Positions 1 to 8,706 are shown, numbered from the stretch's first letter. The stretch: 53,028 nt of DNA from Acidimicrobiales bacterium (GCA_030740795.1 JASLWO010000002.1:1-53028); one strand, 5' to 3'. Notes: generated by a model not told the origin, from the letters alone. A program made the numbers and translations.

Positions 1-63
1 AACCTCGATTCTTCGGAACTTATTTTAAGAGCCGCAGAGGGCAACCCACGTCCAACAAGCTAA
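1..63 (+). CDS. C-terminal end of an upstream gene (partial)
   Basis: Frame 1 is open from the first base of the window and ends at TAA 61-63, giving the last 20 residues NLDSSELILRAAEGNPRPTS. It is followed by an 18-bp palindrome and a terminator-like hairpin and then by livHM on the same strand. In such transporter operons the gene upstream of the permease is often the periplasmic substrate-binding protein, so this may be the end of a LivK-type protein. The tail itself carries no recognisable motif, so that identity is only a guess from context. Confidence 0.5.
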   Translation, partial: NLDSSELILRAAEGNPRPTS

Positions 64-72
64 TAGAAGTAC

Positions 73-90
73 TACTTACCTAGGTAAGTA
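73..90. promoter_or_regulatory. 18-bp perfect palindrome, possible operator or extra hairpin
   Basis: TACTTACCTAGGTAAGTA is a perfect 18-bp palindrome starting 10 bases after the upstream stop codon. It has no loop, so it is better suited to a dimeric repressor site than to a stable RNA hairpin, though it could add to the downstream terminator. Its role is inferred only from symmetry and place. Confidence 0.45.
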
Positions 91-100
91 AAGAAACTTC

Positions 101-137
101 GCAGCGGCGCAACTTAATAGTTGCGCCGCTGCTGCTT
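101..137 (+). terminator. Rho-independent-type terminator or attenuator between upstream gene and livHM
   Basis: A perfect 13-bp G+C-rich stem (101-113 paired with 120-132) closes on a TTAATA loop and is followed by a short T-rich tract, TGCTTTT. It lies between the stop at 63 and the livHM start at 214. It may end transcription of the upstream gene, or allow partial read-through so that the upstream product is made in excess over the permease, as is common when a binding-protein gene comes first. Confidence 0.75.
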
Positions 138-213
138 TTACGGCTATACAATAGGGCGTGCCTATCGGGTGAAATACTGCTCGATGTTAATTCACATTTA
201 GGGGGAAATCTCA

Positions 214-2358
214 ATGTCAGCACTTTTAGTGGCTTTAATCGCAGGTATTGGCGTAGGAGCTTTATATGCGATGTTTGGAGCAGGGATCGTCGTTGCTTTC
301 CGAGGTTCCGGAGTCATTAATTTTGGGCATGGAGCGGTAGCTGCATACACTGCGTACACATTCGACGAGCTTAGGGAAACTGGGAAATTGCACCTCCCAT
401 GGTTTGATCCAATTCCTGAATTCGGGTTTTTGAAGACGCTGAGAATAAACAATTTACCAGTCGAACTAGAGTTGTTTAGCAATGTTGACCCGCTCACAAA
501 TAAACCCAATCTTGCGCTAACCATTTTCATTTGTTTGCTTATGTCCGCATTCCTAGGGCTTTTGATGCATTTCTTGGTCTTTAGACCGCTAAGGAATTCC
601 CCTACATTAGGAAAGGTCATTGGTTCTATAGGCGTATTCCTTTATCTCAGTTCAATGAGTGCCGTAAATTTCGGTGGTCAGAACCGCGCTGATGATGGAT
701 TCGCAGGTTTCAACAATACATCTGGAGCCGTTAAGAATTTCCTCGGCCTTGGAGGAACTATCCCCAGATCCAATTTCTTTCTCTTTGGCGCAGCCCTTAT
801 ACTATGCGTAATTGTTTGGGGGCTTTACAGATTCTCTAGATTCGGCATCGCTACAAGAGCAGCTGACGAAAATGAAAAAGGCGCTGCGCTCCTTGGCTAC
901 TCTCCACAATTCCTCGCCGGAGCGAACTGGGTTCTATCTTCTATAGCTGCTGGCATTGCAGGAATCCTATTCCTACACAAAACACAACCCGCAATGATCG
1001 GCTTGTTTGTTGTCGGAGGACTAGGAGCTGCACTATTTGGAAATCTCACTTCTATCCCTGGAGCTACTGCCGGAGGGCTCATTATTGGCATGGTTGCAAG
1101 CGGCGGTGTTGAGTTAACCACTAACGATTGGTGGCCTGAAATCCTTCCAAGTGACGGAGTGAGGAATTTCATGCCGCTTCTAGCCATCATTCTTGTATTG
1201 TATTTCCGCGGAGATAAGCTCCCTATACGTGGGTCCATAAGCATCGGGCGGCAACCAAGAGCGCCATCAACAAACAATGTTACGATCGGAGCGATAGGAG
1301 CCCTTGGAGTGGCACTCCTTCTATCAAACATCTTTGTCTCGAAATGGGAAGCAGTCCTCACTACGACCCTTATTGCCATCGTCTTCATGTACAGTCTGAC
1401 TGTATTGGTTGGCTTCTTAGGACAAATCTCTCTCGTCCAATGGAGCATCTCTGGGCTAGCCGCTTACACGATGATCCGACTTATGGCAGATGGAACAAAG
1501 ATACGAGAAACCGATTTTGTTACAAACAGTGGTTGGGGCTGGCCAACCGCTCTTGCCTTCTTAGCAGCGATTGCGGTCGCGGTCGTTCTCGGACTTCTAG
1601 TAGGACTACCTGCTTTACGTATACGCGGCGTGCAACTAGCGGTAGTTACCATTGCAGCGGTTATCGCTATTGAGACCATGATCATGAGAAACCCACCACT
1701 CATGGGTGATGGATCTGTCTCAGTCAACCCAACGCCTTCGCCAAATTGGTTTGGACAATACGTTGGGGGCTTTAACCCCAACACCGCTAGAACAGATTAT
1801 TGGAAATTTAGTGTCTTCATAATTATCATTGCTGGACTTGTTGGAGTTGGCGTAGCAAACCTACGTCGCGGCCAAGTAGGAAGGCGGTTCCTCGCTATCC
1901 GAGCGAACGAACGTGCTGCTGCAGCTGCTGGAATTAACGTAGCCAACATGAAACTCTTGGGGTTTGGGATTTCCTCAGCAATCGCAGCTATCGCTGGGTG
2001 CCTAATCGCTTACAAACTCCCTGGACTACAGACCGACCAATTTGAAATCTTCGGAGGTCTGGCGCTTCTAGCCTTTGCCTACTTGGGTGGAATCACCACT
2101 GTTTGGGGAGCTATTGTTGGAGGCTGTTTAATGGCAGGCGGGTTGCTACCTGAATTTCTCGGAGTGCATTTTGAAAATATCGATACAGGACTTATTAATG
2201 CTGTGGGAGCAATTGGTCTTGTAGTAAACGCAAAAGTAACTAACGGAGAAGGAGTTGCTCTGCTACAAACTGATCTTGCTAAGAATACGCTGGCTGCCTT
2301 AAGGAGGCCACCGGATGATGAAACCGTTAACCAAAGCTCTGAAGAGGTAACAGCATGA
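214..2358 (+). CDS. livHM: Fused LivH-LivM branched-chain amino acid/amide-type ABC permease
   Basis: This is a 714-residue inner-membrane permease of a high-affinity ABC importer for branched-chain amino acids, or related substrates such as urea or short amides. Residues 1 to about 340 match LivH, with the early segment GVINFGHGAVAAYTAY typical of that family. Residues from about 350 match LivM, with GFLGQISLVQ near residue 400. LivH and LivM are usually separate proteins of about 300 and 350-400 residues, so this is a natural fusion giving both halves of the pore in one chain. The ATG at 214 follows a GGGGG Shine-Dalgarno-like run. The stop overlaps the livG start as ATGA, showing translational coupling. 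Substrate cannot be told from sequence. Confidence 0.92.
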   Translation: MSALLVALIAGIGVGALYAMFGAGIVVAFRGSGVINFGHGAVAAYTAYTFDELRETGKLHLPWFDPIPEFGFLKTLRINNLPVELELFSNVDPLTNKPNLALTIFICLLMSAFLGLLMHFLVFRPLRNSPTLGKVIGSIGVFLYLSSMSAVNFGGQNRADDGFAGFNNTSGAVKNFLGLGGTIPRSNFFLFGAALILCVIVWGLYRFSRFGIATRAADENEKGAALLGYSPQFLAGANWVLSSIAAGIAGILFLHKTQPAMIGLFVVGGLGAALFGNLTSIPGATAGGLIIGMVASGGVELTTNDWWPEILPSDGVRNFMPLLAIILVLYFRGDKLPIRGSISIGRQPRAPSTNNVTIGAIGALGVALLLSNIFVSKWEAVLTTTLIAIVFMYSLTVLVGFLGQISLVQWSISGLAAYTMIRLMADGTKIRETDFVTNSGWGWPTALAFLAAIAVAVVLGLLVGLPALRIRGVQLAVVTIAAVIAIETMIMRNPPLMGDGSVSVNPTPSPNWFGQYVGGFNPNTARTDYWKFSVFIIIIAGLVGVGVANLRRGQVGRRFLAIRANERAAAAAGINVANMKLLGFGISSAIAAIAGCLIAYKLPGLQTDQFEIFGGLALLAFAYLGGITTVWGAIVGGCLMAGGLLPEFLGVHFENIDTGLINAVGAIGLVVNAKVTNGEGVALLQTDLAKNTLAALRRPPDDETVNQSSEEVTA

Positions 2359-3179
2359 CTAACATACTGGAAACGAAAGACCTTACGGTGACCTTCGGAG
2401 GTCTTAACGCATGCGACCATGTAGACCTAGCTGTCCCGACAGGAAAATTTGTTGGACTAATCGGACCTAATGGTGCTGGAAAGACAACATTTATTGATGC
2501 AATCACCGGTTACGTTCCTACATCTGATGGTAATGCGATCTTTAATGGCAGTGATATTAGCGAACTCAAGCCACATGAGAGGGCGCAGAGTGGATTGGTG
2601 AGAACATTCCAATCACTTGAACTCTTTGAAGACCTTACGGTGCGAGATAACCTTCTTGTGGCTGCTTACCCAACTCGCTGGTATACCTTTATCTCTGACA
2701 TGTTTCATTTGTCTAGAAAGGACAAAGAAATTGAAGATCGTGTTGACTGGGCCCTAAATATCATGGGACTCAATGACGTAACAGAAGCAATGCCAACCGA
2801 CCTTAGCCATGGTCGGAGAAAACTCGTTGGCGTTGCTAGGGCGCTAGCGGCAAAGCCAAAGCTCATTCTTCTTGATGAACCTGCAGCTGGTCTAGACACG
2901 GCAGAAAGTCAGATCCTAGGCGGACACCTTCGAGAATTTCTTGACCATGACATGTCTGTCTTCTTAATCGACCATGACATGGGACTTGTTTTAAGCGTAT
3001 GTGACTTCATTTACGTGCTTGACTTTGGAAAAATAATTGCCTCTGGAACTCCCGCAGAAGTTAGAGAAAGCGCAGCAGTAAAGGCTGCATACTTGGGTGA
3101 GCAAGCCGGAGAGATACAAGCCCAAGAAGGTGAGCGAATGCGCAGCCAACAACAAGAAGTGGGGGAACAAAATGACTGA
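2355..3179 (+). CDS. livG: Branched-chain amino acid ABC transporter ATP-binding protein LivG
   Basis: This 274-residue cytoplasmic ATPase energises the fused permease upstream. It shows a Walker A motif GPNGAGKTT near residues 36-45, an ABC signature LSHGRRK near 149, Walker B LILLDEP near 170-177, and the switch histidine in LIDHDMG. The family's usual signature LSYGQQR is altered to LSHGRRK, which is still conservative. The C-terminal tail of about 25 residues is charged and rich in Gln and Glu. The gene starts at the ATGA overlap with livHM and its stop overlaps the start of livF (ATGACTGA), so the three proteins are probably made in fixed proportion. Confidence 0.93.
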   Translation: MTNILETKDLTVTFGGLNACDHVDLAVPTGKFVGLIGPNGAGKTTFIDAITGYVPTSDGNAIFNGSDISELKPHERAQSGLVRTFQSLELFEDLTVRDNLLVAAYPTRWYTFISDMFHLSRKDKEIEDRVDWALNIMGLNDVTEAMPTDLSHGRRKLVGVARALAAKPKLILLDEPAAGLDTAESQILGGHLREFLDHDMSVFLIDHDMGLVLSVCDFIYVLDFGKIIASGTPAEVRESAAVKAAYLGEQAGEIQAQEGERMRSQQQEVGEQND

Positions 3180-3945
3180 TACAGCAACAGAATCATCTCC
3201 GAGTACCAGCGGGAATAACTTAGTAGAGATAGAAAATTTGTCTGCTGGATACGCTGGTGTTGCAGTAATTCGAGGCGTTAACCTCCACGTAGGTGCAGGC
3301 GAAGTTGTAGCTCTTCTGGGTCCAAACGGAGCTGGCAAAACTACAACTCTCCTCACTACATCTGGGTTGCTCAAAGCACTTGAAGGTTCGGTTAGTGTCT
3401 TAGGAGAACCATCCAATTTCGGGGCACCACACAAAACAGCTCGACTAGGACTCGCCCATGTTCCTGAAGATAGATCCTTATTTTTCGGGCTAACAGTCCA
3501 AGAGAATCTTCGACTTGGTTTAAGAGGGAAAAGAAGTGACCAAGCAGCAGGATACGAATCAGCCTTAGATTTACTTCCTGCACTTAGACCTTTAATGAAT
3601 CGGCGAGCTGGGCTACTATCCGGTGGAGAACAACAAATGCTAGCCATGGCTAGAGCATTAGTATCAAACCCAAAGGTGCTTCTCGTAGATGAAATGAGTC
3701 TAGGTTTGGCGCCTATTATAGTTGAGCGACTCCTCCCCATTGTTCGTGATATCGCTAATGAAACCGGCGCTGGCGTCCTAATAGTAGAGCAACATGTGCA
3801 CCTTGCGCTTGAAGTCGCTGACAGGGCTTACGTCATGAGTCATGGAGAAATTGTCCTGGAAGGATCTGCCGAAGAACTACTACAACGACAAGATCTCCTT
3901 GAAGCAAGCTATTTAGGCGGCGAACTTGAAGAGGAGGCATCATGA
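3172..3945 (+). CDS. livF: Branched-chain amino acid ABC transporter ATP-binding protein LivF
   Basis: This is a second ABC ATPase of 257 residues that pairs with LivG. It has Walker A GPNGAGKTT near residue 50, signature LLSGGEQQMLAMARAL near 150, Walker B VLLVDEMSLGLAP near 169, and the switch His in VEQHVHLAL; SGGEQQMLAMAR and DEMSLGLAP are typical of LivF. The frame is open further upstream to 3097, but the ATG at 3172 overlaps the livG stop, follows GGGGGAACAAA, and yields a normal family length, so it is preferred. The stop overlaps the next start as ATGA. Confidence 0.93.
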   Translation: MTDTATESSPSTSGNNLVEIENLSAGYAGVAVIRGVNLHVGAGEVVALLGPNGAGKTTTLLTTSGLLKALEGSVSVLGEPSNFGAPHKTARLGLAHVPEDRSLFFGLTVQENLRLGLRGKRSDQAAGYESALDLLPALRPLMNRRAGLLSGGEQQMLAMARALVSNPKVLLVDEMSLGLAPIIVERLLPIVRDIANETGAGVLIVEQHVHLALEVADRAYVMSHGEIVLEGSAEELLQRQDLLEASYLGGELEEEAS

Positions 3946-4859
3946 ATCAACATCGAATAGCCTCATTTGGGCACCTTTTATTGGCTTCGGGATATTTGAT
4001 TTTTACCTTAACAGGGCCATGGGCGAAAAGAGATTCCGGCTTCGGAGCATTTAGCAGCGATGGCGGAACAGGATTTGGAATCATTGGAGTAACCCTTGGA
4101 GCGATCCTTGTAATACTTGCAATCTTACGGATCATGGGTCGATCTCAAGTAGTCCCCGGTCTAGGAGTAGAACAACTAACCCTTATCGTGGGAATCGCAG
4201 CATGGCTCAACCTGATATGTTTCATCGTTGGATGGCTTCCACTCTTTGAAGAAGGTCAAGGAAGGCGGCGCGGAGTTCCAGGTACTGGCTGGGGTGTCGT
4301 GGGAGGTTACTTTACAGTTTCGCAACTCCCTCTACTTCTGTGCCCTCTTACTTTGGGTGCCCCAAGTCCCAGCAAAGGAATCAAACCTCTTGTAGATAAA
4401 ACACGCCAAATGTTTTCTACTGCAACAATTATCTGCGGAGCGACTTTAATTGCTTTCCCATTCATGACTTGGGTAACAAGTGGACCTGTCGAGTTAAGCG
4501 CCTTTGATGGAAGGAACAATAACCCCACCGAACCAGACGCATCATATACTATTCTTACCGGCTCAGGTCCAAGATTTGGATATCTCCTATTAGCCCTTGG
4601 AGTGGTAGCGATCCTAGCTGGATTGATGCGTCTACGACCTAAAGGGCTAGCTGAGCCCGGCCCTAACTTGCTCCTGTCGCACTGCCTTTTAGTAGTAGCG
4701 TTAGTTTCGCTTACTATGCCACTAGGAATCATCATTTCCTGCCTTCAAAGAAGTGGCTTAGATATTGGTATCGGCACTTGGCTTACATTCGCATCAAGTC
4801 TTGCGTTATTCGGATTAGCAATTAGCGAAAATAAGGTCCGTGACGCTGTAGGCGTCTAA
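3942..4859 (+). CDS. Membrane protein of unknown function, last gene of the liv operon
   Basis: I do not recognise a family in this 305-residue protein. About eight hydrophobic segments are visible, roughly at residues 8-25, 40-62, 75-98, 118-140, 162-185, 205-225, 235-258 and 265-282, with polar loops between. A Gly/Arg-rich loop near 105-115 and a segment with FDGRNNNPTEPD near 190 are the main hydrophilic parts. It starts within the livF stop codon (ATGA), so it is co-translated with the transporter. It could be an accessory subunit or an unrelated membrane protein. It is the final gene before a convergent neighbour. Confidence 0.7.
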   Translation: MNQHRIASFGHLLLASGYLIFTLTGPWAKRDSGFGAFSSDGGTGFGIIGVTLGAILVILAILRIMGRSQVVPGLGVEQLTLIVGIAAWLNLICFIVGWLPLFEEGQGRRRGVPGTGWGVVGGYFTVSQLPLLLCPLTLGAPSPSKGIKPLVDKTRQMFSTATIICGATLIAFPFMTWVTSGPVELSAFDGRNNNPTEPDASYTILTGSGPRFGYLLLALGVVAILAGLMRLRPKGLAEPGPNLLLSHCLLVVALVSLTMPLGIIISCLQRSGLDIGIGTWLTFASSLALFGLAISENKVRDAVGV

Positions 4860-4879
4860 TCCTTCAATTTCCCAAAGTT

Positions 4880-6706
4880 CTACCAAGTATCAATCATTGG
4901 ACGCTTTTTGCCTTTGCGTGGTTCGGTCGGAGACGCTGCCTTCAACGCTCTTGTAATCCACCGGCGAGATTCCATCGGATCAATGACATCGTCTATTTCA
5001 AAATGGTCTGCCATGCTCACTGCTTTGCCAACTTCATACATCCGTTCAACTAACGTTTGAAATGTTTTATCGCGTTCTTCGAGATCCTCAATTGCTTCTA
5101 GTTCCTTTCGGTAACCTAATTTCACCGCTCCTTCCAGACCCATACCCCCGAACTCTCCAGTAGGCCAGGCAATAGTAAAGAGAGGGAATTTGAACCCTCC
5201 AGAAGCCATCGCCTGTGCACCAAGCCCATACGCCTTCCGAAGGACGATCGTGCACGTTGGAACAGAAGTCGACCGGGCCGTCACAAACATCCGACTGACG
5301 TGTCTCACTAAACCAGTTTTCTCAGCTTCTGGACCAACCATAAAACCGGGAGTGTCACATAAATTTATAATTGGTAAATCAAATGCGTCGCATAGTTGCA
5401 TAAAACGCGCTGCCTTGTCAGCAGCATCGCTATCTATAGCGCCTCCTAAGTGGCTTGGGTTATTAGCAATCACACCAACAGGGCGTCCTTCTACCCGAGC
5501 TAACATAGTTATGACTCCCACACCAAAATCCTTACGAAGCTCAAGAAGCGTGCCTGTATCAAACATCACCTCAATAATTTCTCTAACATCATAAACGCGT
5601 AGTCTATTCTCTGGGATAAGGTGCCTTAATTTTTTTTGATCTTGGCAATCCCAGTTTGATATTGGGCCTTGGAAATACGAAAGATACTTTTTCGCTGCTT
5701 GAACTGCTTCTTCTTCATCCTTGACACTTATATCCACTACACCATTCAGGCGTTGAATTTCCATGGGTCCTATTTCCTTAGGGTCATAAGTTCCCAATCC
5801 CCCACCTTCGATCATTGCTGGACCACCCATACCTATGTTTGAGTTTTCTGTCGCTATAACAACATCACAGCAACCAAGAATCGCTGCATTCCCGGCGAAA
5901 CAGTAACCAGAATTAATACCTACTAGAGGTACTAGCGCAGAAAGTTCAGCCCAGAGGCCGAAAGCGAGACAATCCAATCCTGCCACTTGCATGCCATCAG
6001 TGTCTCCGGGTCGCCCTCCGCCTCCTTCGGTAAAAAAGATAACCGGCAATTCCCAACGTTTCGCTATTTCAAATAGTCGGTCTTTTTTGCGGTGATTCTG
6101 CCCTCCCTGAGTTCCCGCAAGAACCGTATAGTCATAAGACATAACCACGCATTGGGTCTTTTCTTCTGGGAACAGGTCGCCGTTAACTTCACCTACACCT
6201 GCGATCATCCCATCGGCGGGAGTATTCATGATTAGATCTTCAAGAGTTCTTCTCTTCCGCTGAGGGGCAATAGTGAGTGGGCCGTATTCGATATAAGAAC
6301 CGTCATCTAGTAGGTCTTGGAGGTTTTGCCGTGCTGTTCTTTGGTTCGTAGCTTTACGCTTTTCCAAAGCTTTCGGACGGCGATGATCTAAACCGATCTC
6401 GTGCCGTTCATTCACTTCTGAAAGATCTTCTCTTATATGCTCAGGATCTATTTCTACTGCTGTGGTTTCAGTATTATTTGCGATTTCTTTGAATTCAAGT
6501 GAGATGAGATTCTGGTCTTCTAATACTGTCTCCCCAACTTGCACGTGGACTTCTTCAACAATTCCGCTTGAGGTAGCCATGACTTCATGTTCCATCTTCA
6601 TAGATTCAAGTAAAGCAACTCTCTGACCAATTGATACTTCTTCTCCCAATTCAACATCAACTGAAAGAACTGTGCCTTGCAAAGGAGAAAGGAGCTTAGA
6701 AGTCAT
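4880..6706 (-). CDS. Biotin-carrier/carboxyltransferase fusion subunit of an acyl-CoA carboxylase
   Basis: This 608-residue protein joins a biotinyl carrier domain to a carboxyltransferase. Residues 1-70 are a lipoyl/biotinyl domain with the biotinylation motif ESMKMEH (Lys 37). After a charged linker (about 75-115), the rest is a carboxyltransferase of the propionyl-/acetyl-CoA carboxylase beta type, with GGGGRPGDTDG, GNAAILGCCDVVIA and LCDTPGFMVGPEAE blocks. It should transfer CO2 from carboxybiotin to an acyl-CoA. In the common actinobacterial layout the carrier is fused to the biotin carboxylase, so a carrier ahead of the transferase is unusual. No biotin carboxylase is in the window, so it must be supplied elsewhere. 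It is the last gene of a four-gene minus-strand operon. Confidence 0.88.
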   Translation of the reverse strand: MTSKLLSPLQGTVLSVDVELGEEVSIGQRVALLESMKMEHEVMATSSGIVEEVHVQVGETVLEDQNLISLEFKEIANNTETTAVEIDPEHIREDLSEVNERHEIGLDHRRPKALEKRKATNQRTARQNLQDLLDDGSYIEYGPLTIAPQRKRRTLEDLIMNTPADGMIAGVGEVNGDLFPEEKTQCVVMSYDYTVLAGTQGGQNHRKKDRLFEIAKRWELPVIFFTEGGGGRPGDTDGMQVAGLDCLAFGLWAELSALVPLVGINSGYCFAGNAAILGCCDVVIATENSNIGMGGPAMIEGGGLGTYDPKEIGPMEIQRLNGVVDISVKDEEEAVQAAKKYLSYFQGPISNWDCQDQKKLRHLIPENRLRVYDVREIIEVMFDTGTLLELRKDFGVGVITMLARVEGRPVGVIANNPSHLGGAIDSDAADKAARFMQLCDAFDLPIINLCDTPGFMVGPEAEKTGLVRHVSRMFVTARSTSVPTCTIVLRKAYGLGAQAMASGGFKFPLFTIAWPTGEFGGMGLEGAVKLGYRKELEAIEDLEERDKTFQTLVERMYEVGKAVSMADHFEIDDVIDPMESRRWITRALKAASPTEPRKGKKRPMIDTW

Positions 6707-6717
6707 AGTCCAGACAA

Positions 6718-7107
6718 CTATTCAGAAGGAGTTGGTAGCTGATTTATATAAGTTGGTAAATCAAAATAATCACGCCAGAGCGCAATTTCTCCATTATCTA
6801 TTTCGAAAATGCCAGCACATGGCATCTCTACCCAACCATGGGGCCATAAAAACTTATCTAACCGTTCGTTCATCACTGTTTTGCCAGTACTTGTTTGTTT
6901 GCGGGTAATCCATTCAATTTGTTCGCAGCGATCCATCATGGGCATAAGTTGTTGGTGAATGGCATCTCTTCCGAAAACTTTTCCCATCGGGACATTATCG
7001 TATTCGCAATTCTCGCTCAAGAGAGAAACAGCTTGCTCTAAATTCATCTCATTTATGTAATCAATAAACTTTGTGACTATTTGTTCTGGTTCCATTTCAT
7101 TCACCAT
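6718..7107 (-). CDS. Limonene-1,2-epoxide-hydrolase-like protein (SnoaL/NTF2-like fold)
   Basis: This 129-residue cone-shaped NTF2-like protein carries the signature of limonene-1,2-epoxide hydrolase. The sequence EYDNVP gives the Tyr 36 and Asn 38 that hold the attacking water, NERLD gives Arg 82 and Asp 84, and WRDYFD gives Asp 113, matching the family's Asp-Arg-Asp triad. It would open an epoxide to a diol in the cytoplasm; the true substrate may be another small epoxide. The ATG at 7107 is chosen because it overlaps the nitroreductase stop and has GGGAGG nine bases upstream; an ATG at 7125 is also open. It lies 11 bases before the carboxyltransferase gene. Confidence 0.78.
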   Translation of the reverse strand: MVNEMEPEQIVTKFIDYINEMNLEQAVSLLSENCEYDNVPMGKVFGRDAIHQQLMPMMDRCEQIEWITRKQTSTGKTVMNERLDKFLWPHGWVEMPCAGIFEIDNGEIALWRDYFDLPTYINQLPTPSE

Positions 7108-7772
7108 GGAGCCTTGCCTCCCCATTGGTCCCAGTGCAAGACGGTTTCTACAGGCGGGCGTTTCGCCGGTTTAAAATCTGTCCCTATGGAATACCCGCAT
7201 GTGATCAATGCGCACTGAGTAAAACTTTCAAAATCAAGACCAATGATTTCCGCAGCTTGTTCCTCAAACATCAGATGAATAGTCGTCCATGCTGTTCCTA
7301 GCCCTCGTTCACGTGCTGCGAGCATAAAACTCCATGCTCCAGGCAATATGGATCCCAACATCGCAGCCGAAGCCATTGATGGAAGCCCTTCGTACCTACC
7401 TGGCAAAATCGGAATCATCATAACAGGGACTTTCTCAAAGTTCTCTGCTAGATATGCTGCAGAACCGTGAACACGGTTTTGCTGAGATATCCGCTCGGAG
7501 TCATCCCCTTTATAGGCTGTCTCTACATTACCTTCCATCTGGGTGTACATCTCCCAACCTTGTTTGTAGAGGTTGGCCAGTGCTTCGCGTTGGTCTTTGT
7601 CAGTAACTACTAACCATTGCCATCCCTGTGAATTTGAACCAGTCGGTGATTGCAAAGCTGCTTCCAAGCATTCTTTGATTACTTCTGGTTCTACTGGTTT
7701 CTCAAAATCTAAGCGTTTGCGAACCGCTCGGGTAGTTGAGAGAACTTCATCTACTGATAAGTTAAGTTTCAT
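7101..7772 (-). CDS. Nitroreductase-family flavoprotein
   Basis: This 223-residue member of the FMN-dependent nitroreductase superfamily shows TTRAVRKRLDF near residue 13 for FMN phosphate binding, SPTGSNSQGWQW near 42-53, and a C-terminal GLGTAWTTIHL block. Such proteins reduce nitro groups, quinones or enones with NAD(P)H, and some act as dehydrogenases or in flavin breakdown. A GAAGGAAAG ribosome site precedes the ATG. It lies in an SDR, nitroreductase, epoxide-hydrolase-like, carboxyltransferase operon. A clear paralogue lies at 12256-12933. The substrate is unknown. Confidence 0.88.
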   Translation of the reverse strand: MKLNLSVDEVLSTTRAVRKRLDFEKPVEPEVIKECLEAALQSPTGSNSQGWQWLVVTDKDQREALANLYKQGWEMYTQMEGNVETAYKGDDSERISQQNRVHGSAAYLAENFEKVPVMMIPILPGRYEGLPSMASAAMLGSILPGAWSFMLAARERGLGTAWTTIHLMFEEQAAEIIGLDFESFTQCALITCGYSIGTDFKPAKRPPVETVLHWDQWGGKAPW

Positions 7773-7802
7773 TCTTTCCTTCTTTCAGATAATTAATTAA
7801 TA

Positions 7803-8594
7803 TTATTCTTCTAATTTGCTTTGGTATTGGTAACTGCGGTGAGTTCGGCCGCCAGCTACGAGAAGGTTCCTTCCGGTAACCCATCGAGCAGCAGGGCTTG
7901 AAAGAAACACTACGGCACTGGCGATATCCTTAGGTGCACCGAGGAAGCCGAGTGGAATTGAAGCAGCGATCTCCTCTTCTGCGCCATCGGCTCCAAGAAC
8001 TTCGGCAAACATTTCTGTTACAACAGGACCAGGGGAAACAGCATTAACTCGAATTTTTGGAGCCAGTTCTATTGCTAGTGTCTCTGTCATGTTTAGCATT
8101 CCTGCTTTCGCAGCAGCATACGGTCCGGTAAAAGGTGAACCTCTCATCCCGGCTCCAGAAGAAATATTAATAATTGATCCTCCTTCACCCATTCGTTTAG
8201 CTGATGCTTTAGCACCTTGAAATGCTGTCGTTAAATTCAGCTCTATCTGATCTCGAAAGACTTCATCTGGGGTATCAATAAGTTTCCGTGTTTTCTTTTC
8301 ATTTGACCCTCCAACGTTATTTACCCATATATCAACTTTTCCGAACGTATCAACCGTTAAATCAGCTAACTCATCCGACCTGTCTCTTATATCTGCTGCG
8401 AATATGAAGGCATCTCTGCCGCGTTCTTCTATGCCTTTCGCTGTTTCTTGTAGGTCTTCTTGCCTTCTCGCATTTACGGCAACGTTGCATCCAGCTTCAG
8501 CTAAACCCCATGCGATTCCTCTTCCTATGCCTTGGCCTGAACCAGTGACGACAGCGACTTTCCCTTCCAACTTAAACTCGTCTAAAAGTCCCAC
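7803..8594 (-). CDS. Short-chain dehydrogenase/reductase (SDR)
   Basis: This 263-residue classical SDR has the cofactor motif TGSGQGIG at residues 17-24, NNVGG near 92-96, and the catalytic Ser 146, Tyr 159 and Lys 163 (YAAAK). Arg-rich residues after the second strand (NARRQ) favour NADP(H). It should oxidise or reduce an alcohol/ketone pair. The start is a GTG preceded by GAGAGGG at 3-4 bases. It is the first gene of the minus-strand operon that continues into the nitroreductase, and is divergent from another SDR. Confidence 0.9.
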   Translation of the reverse strand: MGLLDEFKLEGKVAVVTGSGQGIGRGIAWGLAEAGCNVAVNARRQEDLQETAKGIEERGRDAFIFAADIRDRSDELADLTVDTFGKVDIWVNNVGGSNEKKTRKLIDTPDEVFRDQIELNLTTAFQGAKASAKRMGEGGSIINISSGAGMRGSPFTGPYAAAKAGMLNMTETLAIELAPKIRVNAVSPGPVVTEMFAEVLGADGAEEEIAASIPLGFLGAPKDIASAVVFLSSPAARWVTGRNLLVAGGRTHRSYQYQSKLEE

Positions 8595-8706
8595 AAGCCC
8601 TCTCTTTCTTACATCCTTGCCTTGTTGAAGATTACTCGCATAGCGGCGTTACGAGAAATTTGTTTTGGACAGGATCTTCTCTCTACGCTGGCGCTATTGT
8701 CAAGAC

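Noticed and set aside
198-1784. Minus-strand frames of 100-180 residues opposite livHM (and similar frames opposite other long genes)
   Set aside because: They are shadows of a clear coding frame, with no family resemblance and no ribosome sites.
3097-3171. 25-residue N-terminal extension of LivF
   Set aside because: It lies inside livG in another frame; the ATG at 3172 has a better context and gives family length.
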